The notes beneath the pieces are model-generated. The model saw nothing but the letters and a program-made list of their open reading frames with translations. It made no database searches and was not told the DNA's origin. Position numbers and translations under genes: made by a program. Positions 47,724-56,151 of a stretch of 64,000 bases of DNA are shown one piece after another. Origin of the DNA: UBA6165 sp044233745 (GTDB lineage: Bacteria; Bacteroidota; Bacteroidia; Flavobacteriales_D; Crocinitomicaceae); contig JBIIJN010000005.1 in NCBI GenBank assembly GCA_044233745.1, positions 1-64,000 on the forward strand, in the 5' to 3' direction. Each line of letters starts with the position of its first letter. Position 1 is the first letter of the stretch.

Positions 47724-48351
47724 AACCAGATGTAGGTAGCTTACTTTCGCTTTCCATGGAGTAATAATAGGCTTTGATGAGCGCAGTATCTTTCAGGTAG
47801 TTGATGGTCACAATTTCAACCTTATGAATGTCAAGTCCCGTGCGTTCTTTTAAATCGGCAATTAGCAGACTGTTTTGTTCTGGTTTGATAAGTTGTACGT
47901 TGTCGTAAACAATTTCTTTGACGTTTTCATTGTTGATGAAGTTGAGTTGCTCCAAGAAGAACGTGAGTGCAAGAATTACTAAGTTACACACAACCAAGAT
48001 GATAAATCCTTCTCCAATTGTTGCCAATGAATTTAGCATTCCCAGGGCGACACAAACGAAAAAATACCCCATATCTTTAATAGATACTACTATGGTTCTG
48101 TATCGAATAATCGAGAAAATAGCAAACAAGCCAAAGGCAAAACCCATGTTAATTTTGGCAGCACCTAATAAATAACAGATCATGAAGTTAATGACGTTAA
48201 ACAAAACAAAGGTGAAGATGAAGTCTTTGTTTTTGTGCTTGCGGTAGTAGATAAAGCCAACAAGAATTACAATGGCGAAAATATCTATCAGCGCGCGCAT
48301 TGAAAAATCATAAGTATCGAATATGGGTGTTATCGTTATTTCTGGTTCCAT
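47716..48351 (-). CDS. DUF4956 membrane protein
   Basis: A 211-residue protein with four or five helices in the first 150 residues (about 22-40, 48-68, 74-92, 100-130), including FGLFAIFSIIRYRTIVVSIKDMGY, the DUF4956 signature region. The C-terminal third is a soluble alpha/beta part. DUF4956 genes are regularly next to VTC-type polyphosphate polymerase genes; here the two are three bases apart. It is likely a membrane partner of polyphosphate synthesis or transport. Confidence 0.88.
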   Translation of the reverse strand: MEPEITITPIFDTYDFSMRALIDIFAIVILVGFIYYRKHKNKDFIFTFVLFNVINFMICYLLGAAKINMGFAFGLFAIFSIIRYRTIVVSIKDMGYFFVCVALGMLNSLATIGEGFIILVVCNLVILALTFFLEQLNFINNENVKEIVYDNVQLIKPEQNSLLIADLKERTGLDIHKVEIVTINYLKDTALIKAYYYSMESESKLPTSGYE

Positions 48352-48354
48352 GAT

Positions 48355-49104
48355 TTAAGGTTTATTTAAAGTTCTCAAAAGTGGTAAAAAATTGTTTTTG
48401 CGAATGTCTTTTTTTAAAGAAATTATTCCGAAAACATATTTACTAAAGCTTTTCTCTCTTATGTTATTGTGTTTCAAAATTTCCGTAATGTTCGATCGAC
48501 CGTTGGATCTAGATTGTTTGATTTCCAAAACGAAAAAATCATTCAGTTCTTTGATATTTACTCCATCGTCAAAAACCAAATTAAAATCTAGGGTAATACG
48601 TTCAGAAAAATCTGCTTTCACAAAAGTGATTCGTCGAAAGTTGTTTTTCAATGTTAATTGTAGGCCTTCAGTTGATTTCCTTGTAAAGCTCTGAACCGTT
48701 TTTTTGGCAACGTCGCTGAGCGTTTGCAATATATCGTCAACTGATTCGCGGTATTTAAAAGTACGATCTATTTTTTCTTTTCGTTTGATTTCAAAAAAAC
48801 TGGTGTTTGTTTCCACATACTTTCTGCTGCGCACTTTGATTCTATGCACATAGCCGTTGTGGTGATTGAAATAAAACTGCAAGTCTTTGGTGTCAAAATA
48901 GTTGTTCTCGTAAGTGAAGATACGATGTCCTTCTATTTCTAAAATTTTGTACTCTTTTTGTAATTCGTTAATGATGAGTTGAAGTCCTTCTCGTTTGAGC
49001 ACATATTTTCTGTCGATTCTGTCGAGCAAAGCAACAGAATCCAATTCAGCCAAAGAAATTGGCGTCATTTTCCAACAAAAGCTCATGAATTCTTCGTTCA
49101 TCAA
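48355..49104 (-). CDS. VTC-domain polyphosphate polymerase
   Basis: A 249-residue triphosphate-tunnel enzyme. Basic tunnel residues are visible in LLDRIDRKYVLKR (about 25-37), in HRIKVRSRKYVETN (about 88-101) and in FFEIKRKEKIDRT (about 104-116). Tyr/Asp YFDTKDL and the late FVLEIKQSRSN (metal-ligand Glu and phosphate-binding Lys) also match the VTC4 catalytic core. The enzyme polymerises the gamma-phosphate of ATP to polyphosphate, probably coupled to membrane translocation by DUF4956. It has no SPX domain and no membrane helix. Confidence 0.92.
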   Translation of the reverse strand: MMNEEFMSFCWKMTPISLAELDSVALLDRIDRKYVLKREGLQLIINELQKEYKILEIEGHRIFTYENNYFDTKDLQFYFNHHNGYVHRIKVRSRKYVETNTSFFEIKRKEKIDRTFKYRESVDDILQTLSDVAKKTVQSFTRKSTEGLQLTLKNNFRRITFVKADFSERITLDFNLVFDDGVNIKELNDFFVLEIKQSRSNGRSNITEILKHNNIREKSFSKYVFGIISLKKDIRKNNFLPLLRTLNKP

Positions 49105-49110
49105 AATCGA

Positions 49111-49500
49111 TTAAAATGTGATTTCAATGTCTGGGGCAACAACTACCTCCTTTTTTGCTGTAATCTCGATAGTAATCAAGTCGAACATTTGATCCCAATC
49201 ACAATTATCGCAATCGCCAAATGCCCAAAGGTCATATTTCCCTACCTGTAAATAATCGAATTGATAGGAACCATCGTATGATGTTCTAATATCATCAAAA
49301 TATTGTGTTGAACCATGTTTAGAAATATAAACTCTGACATCACCGATATAATCTTCGCTTGAGAGATTACCATTGGGTGTATAATCGCGTCCATATACCT
49401 TACCTGAAATAGAGGCTTTTCCTCCATATCCTTCCATCTTGCCACAAGATAACAAGGTAACAGTTAATAAGCTGAACAAAGCCAGATATAGTGTTTTCAT
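49111..49500 (-). CDS. Small lipoprotein with carboxypeptidase-regulatory-like domain (129 aa)
   Basis: Signal peptide with lipobox TLLSC at about residue 15-19 followed by GKMEG. The mature part (KASISGKVYGRDYTP...) has the CarboxypepD_reg/SpaA-like beta-sandwich pattern, with YQFDYLQVGKYDLWAFGDC near the end and a DCDNCDWD metal-like turn. It is the first gene of the VTC operon, six bases before the polymerase, and may act on the cell surface in the same system. Confidence 0.75.
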   Translation of the reverse strand: MKTLYLALFSLLTVTLLSCGKMEGYGGKASISGKVYGRDYTPNGNLSSEDYIGDVRVYISKHGSTQYFDDIRTSYDGSYQFDYLQVGKYDLWAFGDCDNCDWDQMFDLITIEITAKKEVVVAPDIEITF

Positions 49501-49705
49501 AATGGGTGGTTAATAGGGTTTTAGCGTCGCAAAGCTATTCAAATATCCTAATGTTAAGTAATTTTTTTTTAAATGTTAAATTTTGTCACTTTATTTTTCT
49601 TTCAAAAATCGAATTTTTGTTATCGAAATTCAAATAATTGAAGTAAAAACCTACTTTTCATGGGCTTGATGAATAGGTACGCAGCGAAGGTAGCTACAAT
49701 TTATA

Positions 49706-49713
49706 TACTTTTG
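49706..49713 (+). promoter_or_regulatory. -7 promoter box of serS
   Basis: TACTTTTG fits TAnnTTTG and lies 26 bases before the serS ATG. A TTG at exactly 19 bases upstream was not found, so only the -7 box is called. Confidence 0.5.
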
Positions 49714-49739
49714 CACGGCAATTAAAATCGTATTATTAC

Positions 49740-51011
49740 ATGTTGGAAATTCAAAGAATAAGGAAAGACCGTGACGCGCTGATTGAAGGGCTCAAAAAGA
49801 GGAATTTTGATGCAGCTGATTTATTGGACCAAGTGATAGAAAAAGATGGTGCATGGAGGTTGAAAAAATCTGAAATGGATGAACTTTTGGCTAAAATGAA
49901 TCAGCTAGCCAAACAAATAGGCGAGTTGTTCAAGTCGGGCAAAAAAGATGAGGCAGAAGGATTACGTGCTCAAACTCAGACTTTGAAGGAAAACGAGCAG
50001 GTTTTGAAAACGGAGGTCAGCGCATTGGAAGATGAAATTCGAGACTTGTTGTATCAAATTCCCAATGTGCCAAAAGCCATAGTTCCAGCTGGAAAATCAG
50101 AAAAAGACAATGAGGTTGTTTTGGAATCTGGAACGATTCCAACGCTCGGTTCAGATGCCGTTCCACATTGGGATTTGACTACGAAATATGACTTGATCGA
50201 CTTTGAATTGGGGGTAAAAGTGACCGGTGCGGGCTTCCCTATTTACAAAGGAAAAGGAGCTAAATTGCAACGCGCACTGATTAACTTCTTTTTGGATGAA
50301 GCCGAAAAAGCTGGATACCGCGAATTTATTCCGCCTCTTGTCGTGAATCAAGCGAGTGGTATAGGCACAGGACAATTGCCTGATAAAGAGGGGCAAATGT
50401 ATCATATAGGTATTGATGATTTGTATCTGATTCCCACAGCAGAGGTTCCGCTGACCAATATTTACCGCGATGTGCTACTGCCCAATGACGACTTTTCAAT
50501 AAAAATTGCTGGTTACACGCCTTGCTTTAGAAGAGAAGCAGGTTCTTATGGTAAAGATGTGCGCGGACTCAACCGTTTGCATCAATTCGACAAGGTAGAA
50601 ATTGTGCGTTTTGAGCATCCTGATCGCTCCGAAATTGCCCATGAAGAAATGCTCGAACACGTCAAAAATTTGTTGAATAAGTTGGAATTGCCGTACCGTA
50701 TTCTTCGACTCTGTGGTGGCGACACAGGATTTGCTTCTGCCCTAACATATGATTTTGAAGTATATTCAACAGCACAAAATCGTTGGTTGGAGGTATCGTC
50801 TGTTTCAAATTTTGAAACTTTTCAATCCAATCGTTTGAAATTGAGATTTAAAACCTCAGATGGCAAAACGCAATTGGCGCATACTTTAAATGGTAGTGCT
50901 TTGGCCTTGCCTCGAATTGTGGCCGCGCTACTTGAAAACAACCAAAAACCAGATGGAATTATTATTCCCGAAGTTTTGCGTTCTTATTGTGGCTTCGATA
51001 TAATTGACTAA
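49740..51011 (+). CDS. serS: Seryl-tRNA synthetase
   Basis: A 423-residue class II aminoacyl-tRNA synthetase. The N-terminal long antiparallel coiled coil (about 25-110) reaches the variable arm of tRNA-Ser. Motif 2 (TPCFRREAGSYGKDVRGLNR, about 259-278) and motif 3 (LNGSALALPRIVAALLEN, about 379-396) form the active site. It charges tRNA-Ser and tRNA-Sec. It stands alone with its own promoter, diverging from the VTC operon. Confidence 0.97.
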   Translation: MLEIQRIRKDRDALIEGLKKRNFDAADLLDQVIEKDGAWRLKKSEMDELLAKMNQLAKQIGELFKSGKKDEAEGLRAQTQTLKENEQVLKTEVSALEDEIRDLLYQIPNVPKAIVPAGKSEKDNEVVLESGTIPTLGSDAVPHWDLTTKYDLIDFELGVKVTGAGFPIYKGKGAKLQRALINFFLDEAEKAGYREFIPPLVVNQASGIGTGQLPDKEGQMYHIGIDDLYLIPTAEVPLTNIYRDVLLPNDDFSIKIAGYTPCFRREAGSYGKDVRGLNRLHQFDKVEIVRFEHPDRSEIAHEEMLEHVKNLLNKLELPYRILRLCGGDTGFASALTYDFEVYSTAQNRWLEVSSVSNFETFQSNRLKLRFKTSDGKTQLAHTLNGSALALPRIVAALLENNQKPDGIIIPEVLRSYCGFDIID

Positions 51012-51061
51012 TTTGGTGTGTTTTTTGATAGTTCTCGTCAAATTTAGAGTATGAAATAGCC

Positions 51062-51196
51062 ATGCAAAAGTATCGCGCACCTGCGAAGCAAGCAACGCAG
51101 TTAACCACCGATGAAAAGAACATGGCGATTCACTTCGTTGCTGCTAACGCGGTCCATATGACCTTTAAAAGACAACTAAGCAAAGCGCTCTCGTGA
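51062..51196 (+). CDS. Possible small ORF (44 aa)
   Basis: ATG at 51062 opens 44 codons ending TGA, in the gap between serS and the next lipoprotein. The product is basic and Ala-rich (MQKYRAPAKQATQLTTDEK...). No family or clear ribosome site; the region around it is more GC-rich than the flanks. It could be coding or part of an RNA or recombined fragment. Confidence 0.25.
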   Translation: MQKYRAPAKQATQLTTDEKNMAIHFVAANAVHMTFKRQLSKALS

Positions 51197-51237
51197 GCAC
51201 CTTGATAAAAAACAAATAGCGAATAAATTATTTACAT

Positions 51238-51795
51238 ATGAATAAAATTACCCTTTTATGGCTTTTGGCACCGCTTTTTGCTGCTGTTTCTTGCCTAGAT
51301 ACAGAGCGCAAAGGTTATTTTGCTGAAATCGACAAAATGTTGAATACGATAGACAGCCTAGAGCAATTGCATCAGGGCCTACCCAATGATAGTTTTTCAA
51401 TTATCAAGGAGGAAGCGTTGAATATTGAAAAGGATGTCAAGTCTTATTTCATGGAAGACACCGTTGACTTTGAATTTGCCAGAAAAATGAATCGTTTGCG
51501 GGGCATCAGAAAAGGCAGCGATTTTATAGCCATGCGCCGAAGCTTTTTGGATACGGTGTTTCAGTTCCAACGTGAGCAGTTGCTAACCCTGCGCGGAGAT
51601 ATTGAAAATGGTTCAGGCCAACGCGATCAATACCGCAGTTTTGTTGATGCTGAAAAAGAAAATGTGAGCAAGATTGCTGCTGCTTTCAAGGATTATAACT
51701 TGCGATTCGGCGCCATGCGTTCTGAATATTATGATATAGCAGATGTAATAAGAGAACGCATTAAACCGTTTAAAGAAAAAGCCCTTCAACAATGA
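51238..51795 (+). CDS. Hypothetical lipoprotein (185 aa)
   Basis: Signal peptide with lipobox AAVSC at about residue 15-19, then LDTERKG. The mature part is a helical, coiled-coil-like protein rich in Glu, Lys and Gln. Its stop overlaps the start of the following TPR gene by four bases (ATGA), so the two are translationally coupled. No named family recognised. Confidence 0.75.
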   Translation: MNKITLLWLLAPLFAAVSCLDTERKGYFAEIDKMLNTIDSLEQLHQGLPNDSFSIIKEEALNIEKDVKSYFMEDTVDFEFARKMNRLRGIRKGSDFIAMRRSFLDTVFQFQREQLLTLRGDIENGSGQRDQYRSFVDAEKENVSKIAAAFKDYNLRFGAMRSEYYDIADVIRERIKPFKEKALQQ

Positions 51796-53627
51796 AACTA
51801 CTGCTGCTTAATGTAATGTTGTTTTTGACCATTTTCAGTGCTTTTGGTCAGAGTCCTGAGCATGAGTTGGCGAATTTGTATTTCATGAATGGCGAATACG
51901 ATAAGGCTATTGACTATTATGAAAAGTTCTACAACGAAACACAAGATCCCTTTTATTTGCAGCGTTATGTGGAATGTTTGACCAAAACAAACAATGGAAA
52001 AGATGCTGAAAAATTTTTACTGCGCTACATCAAAAAAAATCCAAACGACTACTTGATTGCAATTTATCTCGGACGTTTTTATGAAGATGAGAATAGAAAA
52101 GAAGACGCCGATAAACACTATCGAAAACTCATTGATGAATTGCCAAGCAACGCCAATGCTGTACTCGAATTGAGCAAAGTTTTTAGAGATTTTCGGATGT
52201 ATGAATGGGAATTGGAAACTTTGCTGAAGGGCCGAAAAATGCTCAAAGACAGTTATCCTTTCAACACGCAGTTGGCCGAGGTTTATGGCGCCTTGAACCG
52301 CAACGAAGATATGATTGATGAATATCTCAGCCTCATCGAAGTGAATCCAGCGTATAAAACGTCTGTGCAAAATTTGTTGAGCCGCTATCTACAATTTGAT
52401 GGTGAAGAAGACGCCATCTATGAATTGACGCGCGAACGATTGGTTGAAAAAGTGCAGAAAAATCCAAACAATTTGGTGTACACCGAGATGTTGATTTGGC
52501 TTTATACCCACCGTGGCAATTATCCTGCTGCTTTGATTCAAGCCAAGGCCTTGGATAAAAGAGATAATCGTGCCGGACGAGATGTGCTCAACATTGGTAT
52601 CACTTGCAAGAATTTCGGAGATTATAAAACCGCCCGTTCAGCATTTCAATACGTCTTGGATTTGGGCGTAGGCACCCCGAATTATCTTAGCGCAGAAAAG
52701 GAACTTTTGAACACCCTTTTTATTGAAATCACAAAAGAACGTGTTTTCACAATAGCAGAAATTCAACAAGCCGAGCAGGCCTACGAAGCTGCTATTGAGC
52801 GTGTTGGAAAATCGAATAAGACCTATCGCATGATGATGGAGTTGGCAGAAATTTTGGCTTTTTATGGCAATCAACCTGAAAAAGCAACGGCTTTAACCGA
52901 CGAAATCATGGCTTTGCCTCAGTTGCCCAAATTGGCAGTGGCCGAAGCAAAAATGTTGAAGGCCGATATTGAAGTAATGCAGGATCATGTGTGGGAAGCT
53001 GCTTTGCTCTATATGCAGATTGAAAAAGATTTTAAATACGATGTGATAGGGGCAGAGGCCAAGTTTAAGAATGCACGTATTTTCTACTATACAGGTGCTT
53101 TTGAATTTGCTCAATCACAATTGGATGTCCTCAAAAATTCGACATCAAAGTTGATTTCCAACGACGCTATGCGACTTTCTGTGATGATTACCGATAATTT
53201 GGGAATAGACAGTAATCTTGTAGCTATGACTCAATTTGCCAGCGCCGATTTGCTATTGAAACAACATAAATATGAACAGGCCTTCTTGATTTATGATTCA
53301 ATTGTGAGCGCTTTTCCTGCCCATGGTTTGGTCGATGAAATTTTGATGCGTAAGGCAGAAGCCATGCAAATGCAAGGTCGTTGGGAAGACGCTGTTGCCT
53401 ATTTGGAATTGGTTTATAAAAATCATCCTCAAGATATTACCGCCGATGACGCGTTGATGATGCTCGGTGATATTTATGAAAATCGCCTGCGTAATCCGGA
53501 AAAAGCAATGGAGTGTTACCGCATTATTATGTTCGATTACAAAGGAAGTTTGCACGTGATTGAAGCCAGAAAACGTTTTCGGATTTTAAGCGGCGACGCC
53601 CCAATAGAAATGGTAATTCCGAATTAG
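51792..53627 (+). CDS. TPR-repeat protein with signal peptide
   Basis: A 611-residue exported solenoid. Signal peptide (ending at FGQ, about residue 19) is followed by about ten TPR or TPR-like helix pairs, from LANLYFMNGEYDKAIDYYEKF-type at 28 to a GDIYENRLRNPEKAMECYRI segment at 557-580. It is probably a periplasmic scaffold that works with the lipoprotein encoded before it. The gene fits a common Flavobacteriales arrangement of an exported TPR protein near nucleoside phosphorylase, but the partner is unknown. Confidence 0.85.
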   Translation: MKLLLLNVMLFLTIFSAFGQSPEHELANLYFMNGEYDKAIDYYEKFYNETQDPFYLQRYVECLTKTNNGKDAEKFLLRYIKKNPNDYLIAIYLGRFYEDENRKEDADKHYRKLIDELPSNANAVLELSKVFRDFRMYEWELETLLKGRKMLKDSYPFNTQLAEVYGALNRNEDMIDEYLSLIEVNPAYKTSVQNLLSRYLQFDGEEDAIYELTRERLVEKVQKNPNNLVYTEMLIWLYTHRGNYPAALIQAKALDKRDNRAGRDVLNIGITCKNFGDYKTARSAFQYVLDLGVGTPNYLSAEKELLNTLFIEITKERVFTIAEIQQAEQAYEAAIERVGKSNKTYRMMMELAEILAFYGNQPEKATALTDEIMALPQLPKLAVAEAKMLKADIEVMQDHVWEAALLYMQIEKDFKYDVIGAEAKFKNARIFYYTGAFEFAQSQLDVLKNSTSKLISNDAMRLSVMITDNLGIDSNLVAMTQFASADLLLKQHKYEQAFLIYDSIVSAFPAHGLVDEILMRKAEAMQMQGRWEDAVAYLELVYKNHPQDITADDALMMLGDIYENRLRNPEKAMECYRIIMFDYKGSLHVIEARKRFRILSGDAPIEMVIPN

Positions 53628-53932
53628 AATTATAGAGAGTTGGTTATTGATAATTTGTTTTTAGATTTTTCAAGGGAACTGATTCATTTAATACAACTCG
53701 AATTTCCAGTTGGGGGACGGACTCAATTACAGAAGTGAGGATTAGGATTTTTTTCTTTGGATACCAATTACAAAAAGCGCTTGTCGTTTGAAAACCTCAA
53801 GTTTTCTCAACTTTTTGATAATTGGTCCAAAAGAAAAAAATTCCCGAACGGCTTAATTGAGTCTTGACTTTTTGTTTCTTTTGTGTCAAGACAAAAGAAA
53901 AGAAAATAATAAGATTAAGAATATTTTAAATT
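53628..53932. other. Intergenic stretch with two inverted repeats
   Basis: About 305 bases. An imperfect inverted repeat of about 22 bases per arm spans 53748-53840 and a second short one uses TCTTGAC (53862-53868) and GTCAAGA (53885-53891). The sequence is T-rich between arms. These could fold as a transcript end or leader; no gene is seen. Confidence 0.55.
53748..53840. repeat. Imperfect inverted repeat
   Basis: Left arm 53748-53770 and right arm 53819-53840 are complementary over about 22 bases with small interruptions, enclosing 48 bases. The arms carry the T/A-rich TTTTTTTCTTTGG and ACCAATTA segments. Confidence 0.6.
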
Positions 53933-54247
53933 ATGATAATTTACAACGTTACAGTAAACATTGACGAAACCGTTCATGAAGATTGGTTGCATTGGATGCG
54001 CACAACGCATATCCCCGACGTGATGAATACGGGTTTGTTTATGGAAAGTAGAATTTCTAAAATTCACGCCGAAGAACAGGGTGGGCTAACCTACGCCATT
54101 GCCTATCTGGTTGAAAGCATGGATCAACTAGATTTGTATCAAAAAGAACATGCGCCGCGTTTGCAAAAAGAACACAGTGAAAGATACGCAGGTCGGTTTG
54201 CAGCGTTCAGAACATTTATGGAACTTGTTGAAGAGTTTAAAAAATGA
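53933..54247 (+). CDS. DUF4286 family protein (104 aa)
   Basis: A small cytoplasmic ferredoxin-like-fold protein with the DUF4286 pattern: IIYNVTVNIDE at the start, WLHWMRTTHIPDVM (about 18-31) and YAIAYLVESMDQLD (about 57-70). Members are widespread in Bacteroidota with unknown function. It is followed, after a hairpin region, by a nucleoside phosphorylase. Confidence 0.88.
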   Translation: MIIYNVTVNIDETVHEDWLHWMRTTHIPDVMNTGLFMESRISKIHAEEQGGLTYAIAYLVESMDQLDLYQKEHAPRLQKEHSERYAGRFAAFRTFMELVEEFKK

Positions 54248-54263
54248 ATTTGAGTTGGAAATA

Positions 54264-54322
54264 TTCGAAATTCGAGATTTGAAATTCACACAAACCTCGA
54301 ATTTCAAATCTCAAATTTCAAA
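54264..54322. repeat. Inverted repeat upstream of nucleoside phosphorylase
   Basis: The left arm (54264-54287) and right arm (54299-54322) are inverse complements over about 24 bases with two A/G differences, separated by 11 bases. The arms consist of repeated AAATTC/GATTTGAAA blocks. It lies just before the phosphorylase start at 54335 and could form a leader hairpin. Confidence 0.65.
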
Positions 54323-54334
54323 TCAATTTATCCC

Positions 54335-55210
54335 ATGGAACAAAAAAAAGCATCCGAACTGGTACTTAGCGATGGCAAGGTTTATCACTTGGATTTACAT
54401 CCCAGTCAAATTAGCGAAACCATTATCCTAGTTGGCGATCAATTCCGTGTGCCTAAAGTTTCGGCTTTTTTTGACACACTCGAACATCAAGTACAGAAAA
54501 GAGAATTCCTATGTCACACAGGCACCTATCATGGAAAACGCATTTCGGTTGTGTCTACGGGCATTGGTACCGACAATGTGGATATTGTACTCAACGAATT
54601 GGATGCCTTGGTGAATTTTGATTTGGAAAAAAGACAAGAAAAAGAGCAAAAAACAAGTCTTAATTTTGTGCGAATTGGAACGTGCGGAGCGCTGCATGCT
54701 GAAATTACACCTGGGTCTTTTGTGCTTTCAACGGGCTCTTTTGGTTTGGATAATGTGGCTCATTTCTATGAAATTGATAACACACAAGAAGAGCGCGACG
54801 TTCTAAATGCATTCAATAAACATGTCGGTTTTCCAGAAACTTTGATTCCGTATTTCACTTTTGCTGATGCTGGGTTGAATTCCGTTTTGGCGAATCATCC
54901 GAATGTGCATCAAGGACTAACAGTTACTGCTAGTGGATTTTATGGTCCGCAGGGACGTCGTTTGCGTTTGCCTTTAAAAATCGCAGGATTGAACGATGCT
55001 TTTGCAAGTTTCCAGTTTCAAGAATATAGAACGGTTAATTTTGAAATGGAAAGTTCGGCTATTTTTGCACTTTCTCGCGGATTGAATCACAAGGCGGCTA
55101 CCATTTGCGTGGCTCTGGCCAACAGGGCAACTGGCGAGTTTTTAGAAGACTATGATGCACCAATGAACGATTTGATTCAACATGTGCTTAACTGTATCGC
55201 CGATGTCTGA
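54335..55210 (+). CDS. Nucleoside phosphorylase, uridine phosphorylase-like
   Basis: A 291-residue PNP/UDP-family enzyme. Phosphate-binding GDQFRVPK (about 34-41, after IILV), the ribose/phosphate region RIGTCGALH (about 109-117) and FEMESSAIFALS (about 235-246, the Glu-Met-Glu motif) are all present. It cleaves a nucleoside to base and ribose-1-phosphate. It overlaps the AtpZ start by eight bases, so the two form a tight unit. Confidence 0.88.
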   Translation: MEQKKASELVLSDGKVYHLDLHPSQISETIILVGDQFRVPKVSAFFDTLEHQVQKREFLCHTGTYHGKRISVVSTGIGTDNVDIVLNELDALVNFDLEKRQEKEQKTSLNFVRIGTCGALHAEITPGSFVLSTGSFGLDNVAHFYEIDNTQEERDVLNAFNKHVGFPETLIPYFTFADAGLNSVLANHPNVHQGLTVTASGFYGPQGRRLRLPLKIAGLNDAFASFQFQEYRTVNFEMESSAIFALSRGLNHKAATICVALANRATGEFLEDYDAPMNDLIQHVLNCIADV

Positions 55211-55427
55211 TACAAAGAATAAAAACGATGGACTGAAATGGATGCGCATGGCTGGAGTGGCCGCGCAAATGGGAGCAATCATTTGGTTGGGACATGTGCT
55301 TGGGGTTTACCTCGATAAACGTGCAGGTAGAGTGGATGAATTGTATCACAACATTGTAACACTTGCCGCCGTGATGCTCGCCATGGCGCTTGTGATTCGT
55401 GAAGTAATAAAACTTGGCAAGGACTAA
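55203..55427 (+). CDS. AtpZ/AtpI family protein
   Basis: A 74-residue protein whose start is taken at ATG 55203 (MSDTKNKNDG) rather than an upstream frame opening. It has two helices with the family GGVAAQMG-like start (WMRMAGVAAQMGAIIWLGHV) and HNIVTLAAVMLAMALVIREV. AtpZ/AtpI helps assemble the F1Fo ATP synthase c-ring or transports Mg2+/Ca2+. It overlaps the nucleoside phosphorylase stop and is not followed by atpB in this window. Confidence 0.82.
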   Translation: MSDTKNKNDGLKWMRMAGVAAQMGAIIWLGHVLGVYLDKRAGRVDELYHNIVTLAAVMLAMALVIREVIKLGKD

Positions 55428-55438
55428 AAATTGGAATT

Positions 55439-55822
55439 ATGTTAAAACACATCAATTGGAAATCGAGTAAGAACATTGTACTCATAGGTCTAGCGGGCTT
55501 TGCTTTACATTTTATCGCCTTATATTTTTTGAAATGGAATGGTGTTTGGCTGTGGGCATTTTATCTCTATTTTATGGTTGCAGCCATTGCCGTTGGCGCT
55601 TTTATGAATTACTACAATACCAGCAAACCAGACCGCATGGGCTTGATGTTTATCGTGTCTATTTTCGTTAAAATGCTGCTTTTTACCGCCGTTTTTAGTC
55701 CCTTGCTGTTTTCTGGAACGCCCATGCTTATTCAAGAAAAATTAAAAATACTGATACCTTTCGCATTGTTTTTGGTTCTCGAGGTGATTGAAATCATGAA
55801 TCTACTCAAACAACAATCTTAG
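55439..55822 (+). CDS. Four-helix membrane protein (127 aa)
   Basis: Hydrophobic segments at about 13-30, 35-55, 66-88 and 98-122 predict four transmembrane helices. The gene begins 11 bases after AtpZ and may belong to the group of short integral proteins that sit between AtpZ and the synthase genes in Flavobacteriales. I do not identify a named family with confidence. Confidence 0.65.
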   Translation: MLKHINWKSSKNIVLIGLAGFALHFIALYFLKWNGVWLWAFYLYFMVAAIAVGAFMNYYNTSKPDRMGLMFIVSIFVKMLLFTAVFSPLLFSGTPMLIQEKLKILIPFALFLVLEVIEIMNLLKQQS

Positions 55823-55827
55823 CATTT

Positions 55828-56151
55828 ATGATAAATCGATTAGCACAACTTGAAGCCCTATTGGCAGAAGACCCCAACGATGTTTTTGTTGTTTATGCCA
55901 TTGCCTTGGAGCATTACAAATTGGGCTCTGCACAAAAGTCTATTGCATTACTCAAAGATTTAATCGCCCAGCACGAAAGCTATGTGCCAGCGTATTTCAA
56001 ATTGGGTCAGTGGCTTTCTGAAATGGATGCCATGAACGATGCCAAATCTTATTTAGAGACAGGTATCGATCAAGCAAAAATTCAAGGTGACACCAAAGCC
56101 ATTCAGGAAATGCGCGAATTAATCTTATTCATTGAAGATTATGAAGACTAA
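55828..56151 (+). CDS. TPR protein (107 aa)
   Basis: A short soluble protein of about two to three TPR motifs: IALEHYKLGSAQKSIALLKD at 24-43 and YFKLGQWLSEMDAMNDAKSYLE at about 57-78. It is the third gene of the run after AtpZ and overlaps the next lipoprotein gene by 11-20 bases. It is probably an adaptor; partner unknown. Confidence 0.75.
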   Translation: MINRLAQLEALLAEDPNDVFVVYAIALEHYKLGSAQKSIALLKDLIAQHESYVPAYFKLGQWLSEMDAMNDAKSYLETGIDQAKIQGDTKAIQEMRELILFIEDYED

